From Martinezella tropici (GTDB taxonomy: Bacteria; Pseudomonadota; Alphaproteobacteria; Rhizobiales; Rhizobiaceae), in contig NZ_QMKK01000030.1 of NCBI RefSeq assembly GCF_003287875.1, positions 1 through 64,000 on the forward strand: a DNA stretch of 64,000 nt, in the 5' to 3' direction. Positions 48,858 to 57,458 of this stretch are shown piece by piece. The translations under genes and the position numbers were made by a program. The notes under the pieces are model-generated. The model saw nothing but the letters and a program-made list of their open reading frames with translations. It searched no databases and was not told where the DNA came from. The stretch's first letter is position 1. Every line of letters starts with the position of its first letter.

Positions 48858-49508
48858 TTAGCGGGCGGCTTTTGCCATCCGTTTCTCAAGGCCGCTTCCG
48901 ACATGGGAAAGAGGCCAGCAAATTACGAAGTAGATTATTCCGACGATCCCGAAGACGAGCAGCGGGCGGTAGGTCTGGTTCGATATGATCTGGCCAGCCC
49001 GGGTCAGCTCGATGAAGCCCACGATCGCTGCGAGCGACGTCCCCTTGATGAGCTGCACAAGAAAGCCGATGGTCGCAGGCATCGAGATCTTCAAGGCCTG
49101 AGGCAGAACCACGTCCTTCATTCGGGAGACGTAATGCAGGCCAAGAGCGTGCGCGGCTTCGGTCTGCCCTTTGGGAATGGCTTCAATCGAGCCGCGCCAT
49201 ATCTCGCCGAGGAAGGCGCTTGCGTGGAGAGTGAACGCGATCGCGACAGCGACCCAGGCGTTGACGTCGATGCCAAGCAAGGCAACGCCGTAGTAGACGA
49301 CAAAGAGCTGCATCAGGAGCGGCGTGCCCTGGAAGAGCGCGATATAGCCGGATGATGCAAGCCGGGCGAAACGATGCTTCGACGTGCGCGCAAGCGCGAT
49401 CAAAATGCCGAACACGCCTCCGCCGATGAAACCGATAATTGCCAGCAATACGGTCCATTTCAGACCCTGAAGGATGAAGAACAGCTCGTTATCGCCGATG
49501 GGACCCAT
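48858..49508 (-). CDS. Polar-amino-acid-type ABC transporter permease A
   Basis: 216 residues, about five membrane segments (HisM/GlnP type). The cytoplasmic EAA loop is AHALGLHYVSRMKDVVLPQAL, which docks on the ATPase. SGYIALFQGTPLLMQLFVVYYG is the usual family motif before it. It pairs with the permease encoded 9 bp upstream to form a heterodimeric channel. Confidence 0.93.
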   Translation of the reverse strand: MGPIGDNELFFILQGLKWTVLLAIIGFIGGGVFGILIALARTSKHRFARLASSGYIALFQGTPLLMQLFVVYYGVALLGIDVNAWVAVAIAFTLHASAFLGEIWRGSIEAIPKGQTEAAHALGLHYVSRMKDVVLPQALKISMPATIGFLVQLIKGTSLAAIVGFIELTRAGQIISNQTYRPLLVFGIVGIIYFVICWPLSHVGSGLEKRMAKAAR

Positions 49509-49517
49509 GAGCGCCTC

Positions 49518-50186
49518 CTATCGAGTCGGATAGTTGAAGTAGGAACGGGAGATCAGGGCGAAGATTCCCATCATCAGGCTTGAGATGACCAGGTAGATTG
49601 CGGTCACGGTGAAGTAGACTTCGAAGCTTCGGAACGTATCCGACTCGATGCGCTGCGCCGCGGAAGTCAGCTCATATGCGGCGATCGAGGTGCACACCGA
49701 CGTGGTCAAGGTCAGCATCACGAACTGGCTCGTCAAAGAGGGGTAGATCGCTCGCAGTGCCGGCTTCAGAACGATGAGCCGGAAGACGTCGGCCTTGTGC
49801 AACCCGAGCGCAAAACCGGCTTCGATCTGTCCCTTGTTGATGCTCTCGACGCCCCCGCGGATGATCTCGATAGCGTAGGCGCCTCCGTTGATCCCCAGCG
49901 CGATGATTGCAGTGACCGTCGGGTTCAGGCGGATGCCCATGAGCGGGAGGGCGAAGTAGATGAAGAAGATCTGCACCAGGAACGGCGTGTTGCGGACGAC
50001 TTCGACGAACGCGATAACCGGAGCGCGAACCCACGCGGTCTTCGACGTTCTCGCTGCAACTCCCAGGATCCCGATTACGAGAGCGAGCAGCATCCCGGCG
50101 AAGGCGAGACCCAACGTTCCGAGCGAACCCCAAAACAATTCCGGGGCGCGGTCGAAGACCGCGCCAAAATCAAACCTGTAACCCAT
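49518..50186 (-). CDS. Polar-amino-acid-type ABC transporter permease B
   Basis: 222 residues, multi-spanning. Family motifs are FVEVVRNTPFLVQIFFIYF and the EAA loop EAGFALGLHKADVFRLIVLKP. It follows the TIM-barrel gene by 49 bp and precedes permease A. It is the first transporter gene of the operon, so the four subunits run permease B, permease A, binding protein, ATPase. Confidence 0.93.
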   Translation of the reverse strand: MGYRFDFGAVFDRAPELFWGSLGTLGLAFAGMLLALVIGILGVAARTSKTAWVRAPVIAFVEVVRNTPFLVQIFFIYFALPLMGIRLNPTVTAIIALGINGGAYAIEIIRGGVESINKGQIEAGFALGLHKADVFRLIVLKPALRAIYPSLTSQFVMLTLTTSVCTSIAAYELTSAAQRIESDTFRSFEVYFTVTAIYLVISSLMMGIFALISRSYFNYPTR

Positions 50187-50235
50187 CTGCTGGCTTCCTC
50201 CCTTCGGCGCGGCTCTCGCCTCGCCGGCGCCGCGA

Positions 50236-51057
50236 TCACTGACCCGGCTTAAATATTCGTAAGGCCCCTTCGAACAGGCGTTTCAAATGCTCCTCCGCGT
50301 CTGCCGAGCCTGAAAGAGGTACTTCGACCGAGATCGATGCGGCCCCGTCGGCTATTTCAACCAGTTCGCCCAACGGCAATTCGCCCTCGCCGGGAGCAAG
50401 GCGCTCGCCTCGGGCCTCAACGATCATGGCCTCCGCCGTGTTCGGAGCGGGTCCGATGACGTCGCATAACTGGACGTGCTTGACCCTGTCGATGTCGGCG
50501 CGCAGCGACGTCAACGTTCCGCCGTTCCTGAAGAAATGCACTCCGTCAACGAGTGCACCGGCATTGGAAGCGCCGCTCGATTTCAGTAGATCGACGCTGT
50601 CAGCGAAGGTTCTGACCGTCCGCCATCCCATGTTCTCGATATCGACTGCCAATCCGTAGCCGCTTGCAAGGCTGCAGAATTCGGTGAAGTTCGACTGCAG
50701 CCTGCTCCGCTCCGGATCGTCGCCGCACACGCTCAGACGCTTGGCCCCGATGTTGGCGGCCGCAGCCACTATGGGCTCCAGAGACGAGGCGTTGAACGAG
50801 GGATCGATGACAAAGAACTCGATATCGAAGACCTCGAGCGCTTCGCGGCGCAATACGGCTTTCAATTCTTCCGCTGCGCGACCGCCTACAGGCAGCTCAT
50901 AGTATGGCGCTCCAGGAAATGCCGGATTGAGCCTCAGTCCAATTCTGGAAAAGCCCGCCCCCGCTGCGGCCTTCGCAAAATCGCTCGGCGGCAGGGAGAT
51001 GGCGGAGAAGTGCGCAACGCCAATCTTCTGTTCCGATCTTGATCCAGGCGCCACCAT
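50236..51057 (-). CDS. TIM-barrel sugar isomerase/epimerase-like protein, possible 3-dehydroshikimate dehydratase
   Basis: 273 residues from the ATG at 51057 that overlaps the gntR stop by one base (TGATG); a GTG lies one codon earlier. It has the xylose-isomerase-like TIM barrel pattern: GVAHFSAISLPPSDF, FDIEFFVIDP, VDIENMGW, ALVDGVHFF, HVQLCDV and a C-terminal SVEVPLS, with metal-binding Glu/Asp/His at strand ends. 3-dehydroshikimate dehydratases that make protocatechuate share this fold, and aroQ and shikimate dehydrogenase in the same operon would supply the substrate. Plausible but unproven; an epimerase role is the main alternative. Confidence 0.75.
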   Translation of the reverse strand: MVAPGSRSEQKIGVAHFSAISLPPSDFAKAAAGAGFSRIGLRLNPAFPGAPYYELPVGGRAAEELKAVLRREALEVFDIEFFVIDPSFNASSLEPIVAAAANIGAKRLSVCGDDPERSRLQSNFTEFCSLASGYGLAVDIENMGWRTVRTFADSVDLLKSSGASNAGALVDGVHFFRNGGTLTSLRADIDRVKHVQLCDVIGPAPNTAEAMIVEARGERLAPGEGELPLGELVEIADGAASISVEVPLSGSADAEEHLKRLFEGALRIFKPGQ

Positions 51058-51794
51058 CACACGATCCCTTTCGTCGCGAGATGATTTCGAAGGTTCGTCC
51101 CCGTGCGGTGGATGTGCTGCCGCAGTTTCTCGCAGGCATATTCGACATCCCGCGCGACCGCTCCCTGTGCGATCTCGCTATGCTCCTGCCCGACGTTCCG
51201 GTCGCCGGAAGTCCTGATGAGGAAGACCCGGCGATATCGGTCGTTCAGGTTCAGCAAGAGGCCGCAGAAATGCAACAGAAGCGGCTTGCCGCAACCGGAA
51301 ATGAGCGTGAGATGGAATTCCCGGTGAAGCGTTTCCCATTGCTCGAGCGTCTCAGGCCGTGAGGCATCTCGTTCCGTGCGGTTCAGGCGATGGAGCGAGC
51401 GCATTATATTGCCCTCCCACTCGACATCGCCGATGCGCATGGATTCCCGCAGCGCAAAGACTTCGAGCTCTTCGCGCAGCGTTGTAATTTCTTCCAGATT
51501 CGCCAGCGAGATCGGCGCTACGCGATAGCCACGGTTGTCCTGAAACTCCACCAGGCCGTCGGAAATCAGGCGTGCAAGCCCCTCCCTCAGAGGGCTTAAA
51601 CTGACATTGAACGTACGGCGCGCCTTGTCGAGATTGATCTTGCTGCCGGCCTCCAGCTCGCCAGAGATGATCGCCTCGCGCAACCGCGACGCCAACTGGC
51701 TTCCGATGGTGTTCTTGCCATCATCGGCAAAACCCGCGGACGCCGTCTCTTCGTCTGTCAGTGGCGCAGAGGCGCTGTCGTCGCTCGAGCTCAT
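51057..51794 (-). CDS. GntR-family regulator, FadR/FCD subfamily
   Basis: 245 residues. An acidic N-terminal tail of about 28 residues precedes the winged helix (QLASRLREAIISGELEAGSKI, outlined, then FNVSLSPLREGLARLISDGLV), followed by the all-helical FCD effector domain (LREELEVFALRESM, then LHREFHLTLISGCG). It heads the leftward operon and is divergent from the dioxygenase arm, so it is the likely repressor of both, released by the imported compound or an intermediate. Two palindromes suitable as operators lie in the 252-bp intergenic region. Confidence 0.92.
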   Translation of the reverse strand: MSSSDDSASAPLTDEETASAGFADDGKNTIGSQLASRLREAIISGELEAGSKINLDKARRTFNVSLSPLREGLARLISDGLVEFQDNRGYRVAPISLANLEEITTLREELEVFALRESMRIGDVEWEGNIMRSLHRLNRTERDASRPETLEQWETLHREFHLTLISGCGKPLLLHFCGLLLNLNDRYRRVFLIRTSGDRNVGQEHSEIAQGAVARDVEYACEKLRQHIHRTGTNLRNHLATKGIV

Positions 51795-51838
51795 CCCTGC
51801 TCCCCGGCAATTTCGATCAACTGTCGATGATCGATATG

Positions 51839-51850
51839 ATAAACGATTAT
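51839..51850. promoter_or_regulatory. Candidate GntR operator, site 1
   Basis: ATAAACGATTAT, one base from the perfect palindrome at 52002, centred about 50 bp upstream of the gntR start. The surrounding 16 bases match the second site at 13 positions. Confidence 0.5.
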
Positions 51851-52001
51851 TTGTGTCAACGAAAAACGTAACCCGGCCCGTTATGGCAGCTGCGATCCAT
51901 ATGTTTAGTGAACTTAAGTAAGTATTTTCAGATATTTAACATCATGTTTAGCCAATTCCTCCTCATTTGAAGGGAAAAGCCGTCGTAACATTCATTGACA
52001 G

Positions 52002-52013
52002 ATAATCGATTAT
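52002..52013. promoter_or_regulatory. Candidate GntR operator, site 2
   Basis: ATAATCGATTAT is a perfect 12-bp palindrome 33 bp before the dioxygenase ATG at 52047, where a bound repressor would block the promoter or the start of transcription. Confidence 0.55.
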
Positions 52014-52046
52014 TCTAAATAGTCGGGGCCATTGGGAGGTAGCCCT

Positions 52047-52940
52047 ATGGCCATAAAAACCGAAAGCGAGCTGACGCCTGCCGTCCTCGCGGCGATGAAC
52101 AAAACCGAGGATCCACGTCTGCGGGAGATCCTCGTCGCAATGGTGAAGCATCTCCATGCATTCGTGCGGGAGGTAAGATTGTCCGAAGTCGAGTTCCGCG
52201 AAGCTACGGCGATACTCAACGAGATCGGACAACTGCAGACGGACAGCCACAACGAGTTTGTTCTCATGGCCGGATCTCTCGGCGTATCCTCGCTGGTTTG
52301 CCTTTTGAACAACGGCGACGGTGGCCAGACGGAGACGTCGCAGTCTCTTCTCGGCCCGTTCTGGCGCCTGAACTCTCCCCGTGTCGAAAACGGCGGTACA
52401 ATCATCCGCTCCGACACGCCGGGCACGCCGCTCTATGTCCGCGCCAGGGTAGTAGATCGGGACGGCAGCCCGATCGCGGGTGCCGAGGTCGACGTCTGGC
52501 ATGCTTCTCCCGTTGGGCTCTATGAAAACCAGGACCCCGATCAGGCTGAGATGAACCTTCGGGGCAAGTTCACCACGGATGCCGACGGCCGCTTCTGGTT
52601 CAGCACCGTGAAGATGGTCGGATACCCGATCCCGGTCGACGGCGTCGTCGGCCGATTGCTAAAGGCGCAGGGACGTCACCCGTACCGACCAGCGCATCTT
52701 CACGCCCTTATCTTCAAACAGGGATACAAGACGCTGATTTCCCAGGTCTTCGATCCAAGCGATCCGCACATCGATTCCGACGTTCAGTTTGGAGTGACGG
52801 CAGCCCTGACCGGCGACTTCGTCCGCCATGACGAACCGCATCCGTCCGAGCCGGGCGTCTACGGCCCCTGGTTCTCACTCGACTACACCTACGTTATGGA
52901 GCCCGGCGAAGCCGTGCTGCCGCGTCCACCGATCAAATAA
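52047..52940 (+). CDS. Intradiol dioxygenase 3 (catechol/hydroxyquinol 1,2-dioxygenase family)
   Basis: 297 residues from the ATG at 52047, with GGGAGGT 6 nt upstream (a frame start at 52032 lies before the ribosome site). N-terminal linker domain, then the catalytic sandwich. Fe(III) ligands are Tyr159 in VGLYENQD, Tyr193 in GYPIPVDG, His217 and His219 in RPAHLHAL. The signature block reads VDVWHASPVGLYENQ, with WHAS in place of the WQAN seen in the two hydroxyquinol-type enzymes here, so the ring pocket differs. It is followed by hydratase and aldolase genes, an unusual partnership for an intradiol enzyme. Confidence 0.88.
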   Translation: MAIKTESELTPAVLAAMNKTEDPRLREILVAMVKHLHAFVREVRLSEVEFREATAILNEIGQLQTDSHNEFVLMAGSLGVSSLVCLLNNGDGGQTETSQSLLGPFWRLNSPRVENGGTIIRSDTPGTPLYVRARVVDRDGSPIAGAEVDVWHASPVGLYENQDPDQAEMNLRGKFTTDADGRFWFSTVKMVGYPIPVDGVVGRLLKAQGRHPYRPAHLHALIFKQGYKTLISQVFDPSDPHIDSDVQFGVTAALTGDFVRHDEPHPSEPGVYGPWFSLDYTYVMEPGEAVLPRPPIK

Positions 52941-52960
52941 CCAACGACAGAGCCGAACCG

Positions 52961-53743
52961 ATGATCACAGAACAGGAACGCCGAGAGGCGGCCGACGCCC
53001 TTCTGAAGGCGGAAACCGAGCGCAAGCCAATCGTTCAACCGAGCAAGACCTATCCCGGTCTGGAGCTTGAAGATGCCTATAAAATTCAAGCGCTCTGGGC
53101 GGAGGCTCGGACTGCTAGGGGTGCTCGGGTCGTCGGTCACAAGATCGGCCTTACGTCGCGCGCGATGCAGATGGCATCCAAGATGACCGAGCCCGACTAT
53201 GGCGTCATCCTCGACGACGCCCTCTACAATGACGGAGCGCAGATCAAGGCGGACCTCTTTATCAAGCCCCGCCTGGAAGTCGAGCTCGCTTTTGTGATGG
53301 GCGAGGATCTCGAAGGTCCCGGTGCGCGGATCTACGACGTGATGAGGGCGACTGAATTCGTCGTCCCGGCTCTCGAGATCATCGACTATCGCACCGAGGT
53401 TCCGAGAGCGATCACCGACACGATCGCCGACAATGCCGCTTTTGGGGCGGTCGTTGTTGGCGGGCGCATCATTCGACCGATGGACATCGACATCCGCTGG
53501 GTGGGCGCCACCCTCTCGAAGAACGGCATCATCGAGGAATCCGGTGTTTCTGCAGCGATCATGGGCCATCCAGCAGCCGGGATCGCGTGGTTGGTAAACA
53601 AGCTCCATGCGGTGGGCGGCGGTTTGAAAAAGGGGCAGATCGTGCTGGCCGGCTCTTTCACCCGCCCTGTGGATATCGCCCGAGGCGACGTGATCCAGGC
53701 CGACTACGGCCCCGTCGGCTCAATCGGCGTCTCGTTCGTGTGA
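52961..53743 (+). CDS. hpaH: HpaH-type 2-oxo-hept-4-ene-1,7-dioate hydratase
   Basis: 260 residues, usual length for the MhpD/HpaH hydratase family. Conserved segments are [25 protein letters not shown] (outlined), the metal-binding acidic run in [23 protein letters not shown] and [17 protein letters not shown]. It adds water to a 2-oxo-enoate ring-fission product, giving the 4-hydroxy-2-oxo acid that HpaI cleaves. The extended TEPDYGV segment fits the HpaH branch better than MhpD. It lies 20 bp after the dioxygenase gene. Confidence 0.88.
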   Translation: MITEQERREAADALLKAETERKPIVQPSKTYPGLELEDAYKIQALWAEARTARGARVVGHKIGLTSRAMQMASKMTEPDYGVILDDALYNDGAQIKADLFIKPRLEVELAFVMGEDLEGPGARIYDVMRATEFVVPALEIIDYRTEVPRAITDTIADNAAFGAVVVGGRIIRPMDIDIRWVGATLSKNGIIEESGVSAAIMGHPAAGIAWLVNKLHAVGGGLKKGQIVLAGSFTRPVDIARGDVIQADYGPVGSIGVSFV

Positions 53744-53750
53744 GGATCTA

Positions 53751-54515
53751 ATGGAACTCCCCGTCAACAGGTTCAAGCGAAAACTCCTGGCCGGTCAAAG
53801 TCAGATCGGATTGTGGTGTGGCCTTCCGGGCAGCTATGCAGCGGAAATCGTCGCACCATCCGGTTTCGACTGGCTGCTTTTCGATACCGAGCATTCTCCC
53901 AGCGATGTCCTCACTGTGCTTCCACAGCTGCAGGCGGTCGCGCCATACGACGTCGCCCCCGTGGTGCGCCCGGCCTTCAACGACCCCGTATTGATCAAGC
54001 GCTTTCTGGATATCGGTGTCCAGACGCTTCTCATTCCCTATGTGCAGAATGAACAGGAGGCGAAGGCGGCCGTGGCCGCCGCGCGCTACGCACCGCGAGG
54101 CATTCGCGGCGTCTCCGCCCTCACCCGCGCCACCCGTTTCGGGCGCGTGCCGAACTACGCGCAGACCGCCGAACAGGAGATCTGCCTCTTGCTGCAAATC
54201 GAGACACGAGAGGCGCTCGATCAGCTTGAAGCCATTGCAGGGGTCGACGGAGTCGACGGGATCTTCATCGGTCCGGCGGACCTCGCCGCCAGCCTCGGCT
54301 ATCCCGGCCAACCCGGACATCCCGAGGTAGTTTCGGCAATCGAGAATGCGATCGAGCGCTTGAAAACCGTCGGTAAGCCTTCGGGCATCCTGACGCCTGA
54401 CGAGAAGTTTGCGGCTCGCTGCATTGCGCAGGGAACGCTGTTCACGGCAGTCGGCGTCGATGTTGCCCTCCTTGCCAGAGGATCGGAAGCACTTGCGTCC
54501 AGGTTTTCGCGCTAG
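53751..54515 (+). CDS. hpaI: HpaI-type 4-hydroxy-2-oxoheptanedioate aldolase
   Basis: 254 residues, a class II (metal-dependent) HpcH/HpaI aldolase. Key segments are [24 protein letters not shown] (catalytic His), [10 protein letters not shown] (substrate Arg), the metal-binding [11 protein letters not shown] and [14 protein letters not shown]. It splits a 4-hydroxy-2-oxo acid into pyruvate and an aldehyde (succinate semialdehyde for the classical substrate). It starts 7 bp after hpaH. Its TAG stop lies inside a palindromic intergenic element. Confidence 0.92.
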   Translation: MELPVNRFKRKLLAGQSQIGLWCGLPGSYAAEIVAPSGFDWLLFDTEHSPSDVLTVLPQLQAVAPYDVAPVVRPAFNDPVLIKRFLDIGVQTLLIPYVQNEQEAKAAVAAARYAPRGIRGVSALTRATRFGRVPNYAQTAEQEICLLLQIETREALDQLEAIAGVDGVDGIFIGPADLAASLGYPGQPGHPEVVSAIENAIERLKTVGKPSGILTPDEKFAARCIAQGTLFTAVGVDVALLARGSEALASRFSR

Positions 54516-54564
54516 AGCCGGATGTCGTGCGAAAACCGCCTACACGTTCGGCATCACGCTCTAG
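54512..54564. repeat. Rhizobial palindromic intergenic element (RIME-like)
   Basis: A 53-bp imperfect inverted repeat bounded by CTAGAGC and GCTCTAG with GATG/CATC inside the arms and a GAAAACCGC centre. This general form is common in Rhizobium and Agrobacterium intergenic regions. It supplies the hpaI stop codon and could form a hairpin that limits read-through into the next gene. Confidence 0.6.
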
Positions 54565-54575
54565 GGAGACATAGC

Positions 54576-55286
54576 ATGTTCGCTTTGGAACAGGTTCGGT
54601 CGGAGATAGCGCCGACTGGAACCATTAGAGCTGCGGTTAATATGTCGAACGCAGCTTTGATTCGCTGGGATGAAAACGCAGGCGCCTTAGTGGGCCCTAG
54701 TGCGGAAATTGCGGGTAGGATCGCCCACGAACTTGATCGCGAGCTTTCGCTGATACGATACGGATCGGCCGCAGATATTCTTTCCGCCGCGGACGGCGGC
54801 GAGTGGGACATCGCCTTCATCGCGTCTGACCCATCGAGAACCGATCGCTTCAGCTTCTCGCCTCCCTACATCTCGGTCGAGGCCACCTATCTGATTCCAG
54901 TGGCGTCACCCTGCCGAACGGCGGACGAGCTCGATTCCAAGGGAATTCGCATCGCTTCCGCGCGTAGCGCAGCCTATACAAAGCAGCTTGAGCGAATACT
55001 CAAGCGAGCCACGGTATTGCATGTCGACAGCCCCGCGGCCGCCCTCGATTTTCTCGCCAACCGAGAATGCGACGCGGCGGCGGGACTGACCGAATTCCTC
55101 TTCAATGCCTCGGAGCGGATGGAAGGCTTCCGGGTGGTAGATGGGGTATTTTCGCGAATTCCCCAGACAATCGCGGTGCGCAAACGGGCCACTCGTGCCT
55201 CGCACTTCTTCGCTGACTTCGTGCGGCGGCTCGGCGGCGCGGATGTCGGGGGAGAAAAAGGCAGCCTCAGTGAAGGACTTCCCTGA
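54576..55286 (+). CDS. SBP_bac_3-like protein without export signal
   Basis: 236 residues from the ATG at 54576 (AGGGA 8 nt upstream; a frame start at 54522 lies within the palindromic repeat). The fold is that of family 3 solute-binding proteins: TGTIRAAVNMSNAALIRWD, GPSAEIAGRIAHEL, GGEWDIAFIASDPSRTDRFSF and FSPPYISVEATYLI. The mature-like domain starts within 15 residues of the initiator Met, with no hydrophobic leader, so it probably stays in the cytoplasm as a ligand sensor, carrier or enzyme-like protein. It is downstream of hpaI across the palindromic element and possibly in the same transcript. Confidence 0.82.
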   Translation: MFALEQVRSEIAPTGTIRAAVNMSNAALIRWDENAGALVGPSAEIAGRIAHELDRELSLIRYGSAADILSAADGGEWDIAFIASDPSRTDRFSFSPPYISVEATYLIPVASPCRTADELDSKGIRIASARSAAYTKQLERILKRATVLHVDSPAAALDFLANRECDAAAGLTEFLFNASERMEGFRVVDGVFSRIPQTIAVRKRATRASHFFADFVRRLGGADVGGEKGSLSEGLP

Positions 55287-55410
55287 CGCCTGCCGTAGAT
55301 GCGTAACGCCAATTTCACTCGTCGTAAGGAAAGAAGGCACCTATGCCGAGCCGGCTTAAGCCGAATCCCTTCCATAAGGCCTGAGGCAGAGCAGTTCGCC
55401 AGTCTATCGC

Positions 55411-55686
55411 TCACCAGGTAAGGAGAGGACGGGAAGAGCCATAGGAACCCGTTGCCGACCCGCTTGGCGCTAATTGGTTGTCCCGCTGGACTCTCTCTGC
55501 CCATCGCCGACGGTCGGCCGCCTTGTCTTTGGCAGGATCTGTCGACTTGCTCAAGGCTGCACGACCGGATTGCCCGCCAGTTCCGCCGATCGTCGAGCAG
55601 GAAGCACAGAAAACGGCGGGAACAATAATCATAACACCTAAGGCAACCGCCCTCGTGAACCCATAATAGATCGGCGGCATGGACAT
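55411..55686 (-). CDS. Putative small lipoprotein or exported protein
   Basis: 91 residues from the ATG at 55686 (GGGAG 8 nt upstream). One hydrophobic stretch (residues about 9-26, ALGVMIIVPAVFC) ends in CASCSTIGG, an imperfect lipobox-like site. The remainder is polar and rich in Lys, Asp, Arg and Ser. No family is recognised. It stands alone between convergent and divergent neighbours. A spurious frame cannot be ruled out. Confidence 0.45.
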   Translation of the reverse strand: MSMPPIYYGFTRAVALGVMIIVPAVFCASCSTIGGTGGQSGRAALSKSTDPAKDKAADRRRWAERVQRDNQLAPSGSATGSYGSSRPLLTW

Positions 55687-55740
55687 CCCTAATGCTCCCT
55701 TTGACCATCTGTAACGAAGAGAGATGTTATGCGATTTCAC

Positions 55741-56049
55741 ATCGGGCGAAAACTAGGAGCTGTTCGGACCGCCTGATGGAAGGCTCCCGTCGCCAGGCCA
55801 TGCAAGTTCTCCGGCATTTGGATGACCGCGTCCGTTGGTAAGGGGTAGCGCCGTCCCGATATTCCCTAGGCATTGCGCGACAGAGAGTGGCCCCACCGGC
55901 GGTCATCAGCATGGCATGAGACGCATTTCTTTTGCCTACTATCGCGACCGAATAAAAAAGTGAATCCCAGAGAAGCGCACGCCGGAGCACATACTTTCTA
56001 GAAAAAAGATAAGGATACTCTAGTTTGGCGTGACCTTGTTTCGGAGAGC
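55741..56049. other. Intergenic region without recognisable gene
   Basis: 309 bp between the putative lipoprotein gene and the ssuA-like gene. Only short frames are present. An AT-rich stretch with CTAGA and TCTAG half-sites 17 bp apart (about 55998-56024) lies shortly before the ssuA-like gene and might hold its promoter or an operator. Nothing more is claimed. Confidence 0.4.
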
Positions 56050-56052
56050 ATG

Positions 56053-57006
56053 ATGAAGATCACAAGACGAGCTTTCACTGCGATCGTGGCCGGTGCAATC
56101 GCGGTGCCGCTGGTGGATATTCGAATGGCGAACGCGGCCGACAAGGTCCTGCGTATCGGCTATCAAAAATATGGAACACTGGTGCTTCTCAAGGGCAAAG
56201 GAACGCTGGAAAAGAAACTCGGAGCGATCAACTACAAGGTTGAATGGGCAGAGTTTCCTGGCGGTCCCCAGCTCCTTGAAGCACTGAATGCGGGTGCTGT
56301 CGATTTCGGATCGACCGGCGAAACGCCGCCGATTTTCGCCCAGGCCGCGAACGCTCCGCTCGTCTACATTGCGCATGAGCCGCCTGCCCCGCGCGGCGAA
56401 GCCATTCTTGTCCAGAAAGATAGCCCCATAAAGTCCGTTGCAGACTTGAAGGGTAAAAAAGTCGCCCTCAACAAAGGATCGAACGTGCATTATCTGCTCG
56501 TGAAAGCCCTTGAAGAAGCTGGCTTGACCTATAAGGACGTGGAGCTATCCTTTCTCGCACCAGCCGACGGCCGCGCGGCCTTCGAAAGGGGCGCAGTCGA
56601 TGCATGGGTCATCTGGGATCCCTTTCAAGCAGCGGCGGAAGTGGCGCTTGAGGCGCGAGAGCTTAGAAACGGTGAGGGCATCGTTCCCAATCACCAGTTC
56701 TATCTCGGCACCAACGCGCTGGTCGACAATCACGCCGGGGCCGTTGACGTCCTAATCGAGGCTATTTCCGAGATTGACGCATGGACCAAGTCCGACACCG
56801 CGGCGGCTGCCGCGGAACTATCACCGTCGGTCGGCATCCCGCAACCTGTCCTCGTGAAAGCGCTGGAGCGTCAATCCTATGGCATCAGGAGCCTCGACGA
56901 GTCCGTCGTGGCACAACAGCAAGCCATCGCTGACGCCTTTTTCGAACTCAAGCTCATCCCCAAGAAGGTGACGGTCGCAGACGCTGTACGCAGGAACAAG
57001 GCATAG
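56053..57006 (+). CDS. ssuA: SsuA-like aliphatic sulfonate/nitrate-type solute-binding protein (orphan)
   Basis: 317 residues; two adjacent ATGs (56050 and 56053), of which the second is better spaced from GGAGAG. An export signal is present: TRRAFTAIVAGAIAVPL with probable cleavage after NAADK near residue 30. The mature fold begins VLRIGYQKYGTLVLLKGKG and includes LLEALNAGAVDFGSTGETPPIFAQAA and RGAVDAWVIWDPF (both outlined), typical of SsuA/TauA/NrtA proteins. It probably binds alkanesulfonates. No SsuB, SsuC or monooxygenase gene is adjacent, so it must share a transporter encoded elsewhere. Confidence 0.88.
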   Translation: MKITRRAFTAIVAGAIAVPLVDIRMANAADKVLRIGYQKYGTLVLLKGKGTLEKKLGAINYKVEWAEFPGGPQLLEALNAGAVDFGSTGETPPIFAQAANAPLVYIAHEPPAPRGEAILVQKDSPIKSVADLKGKKVALNKGSNVHYLLVKALEEAGLTYKDVELSFLAPADGRAAFERGAVDAWVIWDPFQAAAEVALEARELRNGEGIVPNHQFYLGTNALVDNHAGAVDVLIEAISEIDAWTKSDTAAAAAELSPSVGIPQPVLVKALERQSYGIRSLDESVVAQQQAIADAFFELKLIPKKVTVADAVRRNKA

Positions 57007-57033
57007 CGCCGTCTTCAAGGCCCTGATAGTCGT

Positions 57034-57066
57034 TCAAGCGAGAAGGTTGGTCGCCGTCTCGCTTGA
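57034..57066 (+). terminator. Hairpin downstream of ssuA-like gene
   Basis: A perfect 10-bp inverted repeat (TCAAGCGAGA at 57034-57043, TCTCGCTTGA at 57057-57066) with a 13-nt loop, starting 28 bp after the stop. No T-run follows, so it may be a weak terminator or a transcript-stabilising stem. Confidence 0.45.
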
Positions 57067-57458
57067 CGTTTAAGCAAGCCATCTCTCGCTCTGCGGCATT
57101 ACGCTGTGTTGATTTCTATGAAAAGGACCCGTCGCGCATTGCGCCGTTTCATATGAACACTTTTAACCTATCGAAATCACTTGATTTCTTCACCCACGCG
57201 GGACGGATCAACGTGCAAAATGGATCACATCAGCGCGCTACGCAAAATGCGTTTACGTCAACCGCTTCCATGGTACGTCAAAGACGACGCTGTTGTTATA
57301 AAAGTCCTTTGCCACAAATTTCGTGGGCATACATCGGCTTGACCTTGACGGAATGACTGATTTGAGACCGCGAACCGCCATACTGATATTGATCGGGCGA
57401 GGGACGTCGTCTAGCGAAACGGGTTTGCTGACCTTTGTGCATCATTGAAATGCCATCA
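57067..57458. other. Intergenic region without recognisable gene
   Basis: About 390 bp of lower GC than the surroundings with only short frames. No RNA gene, repeat or clear regulatory site was recognised. Confidence 0.4.
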
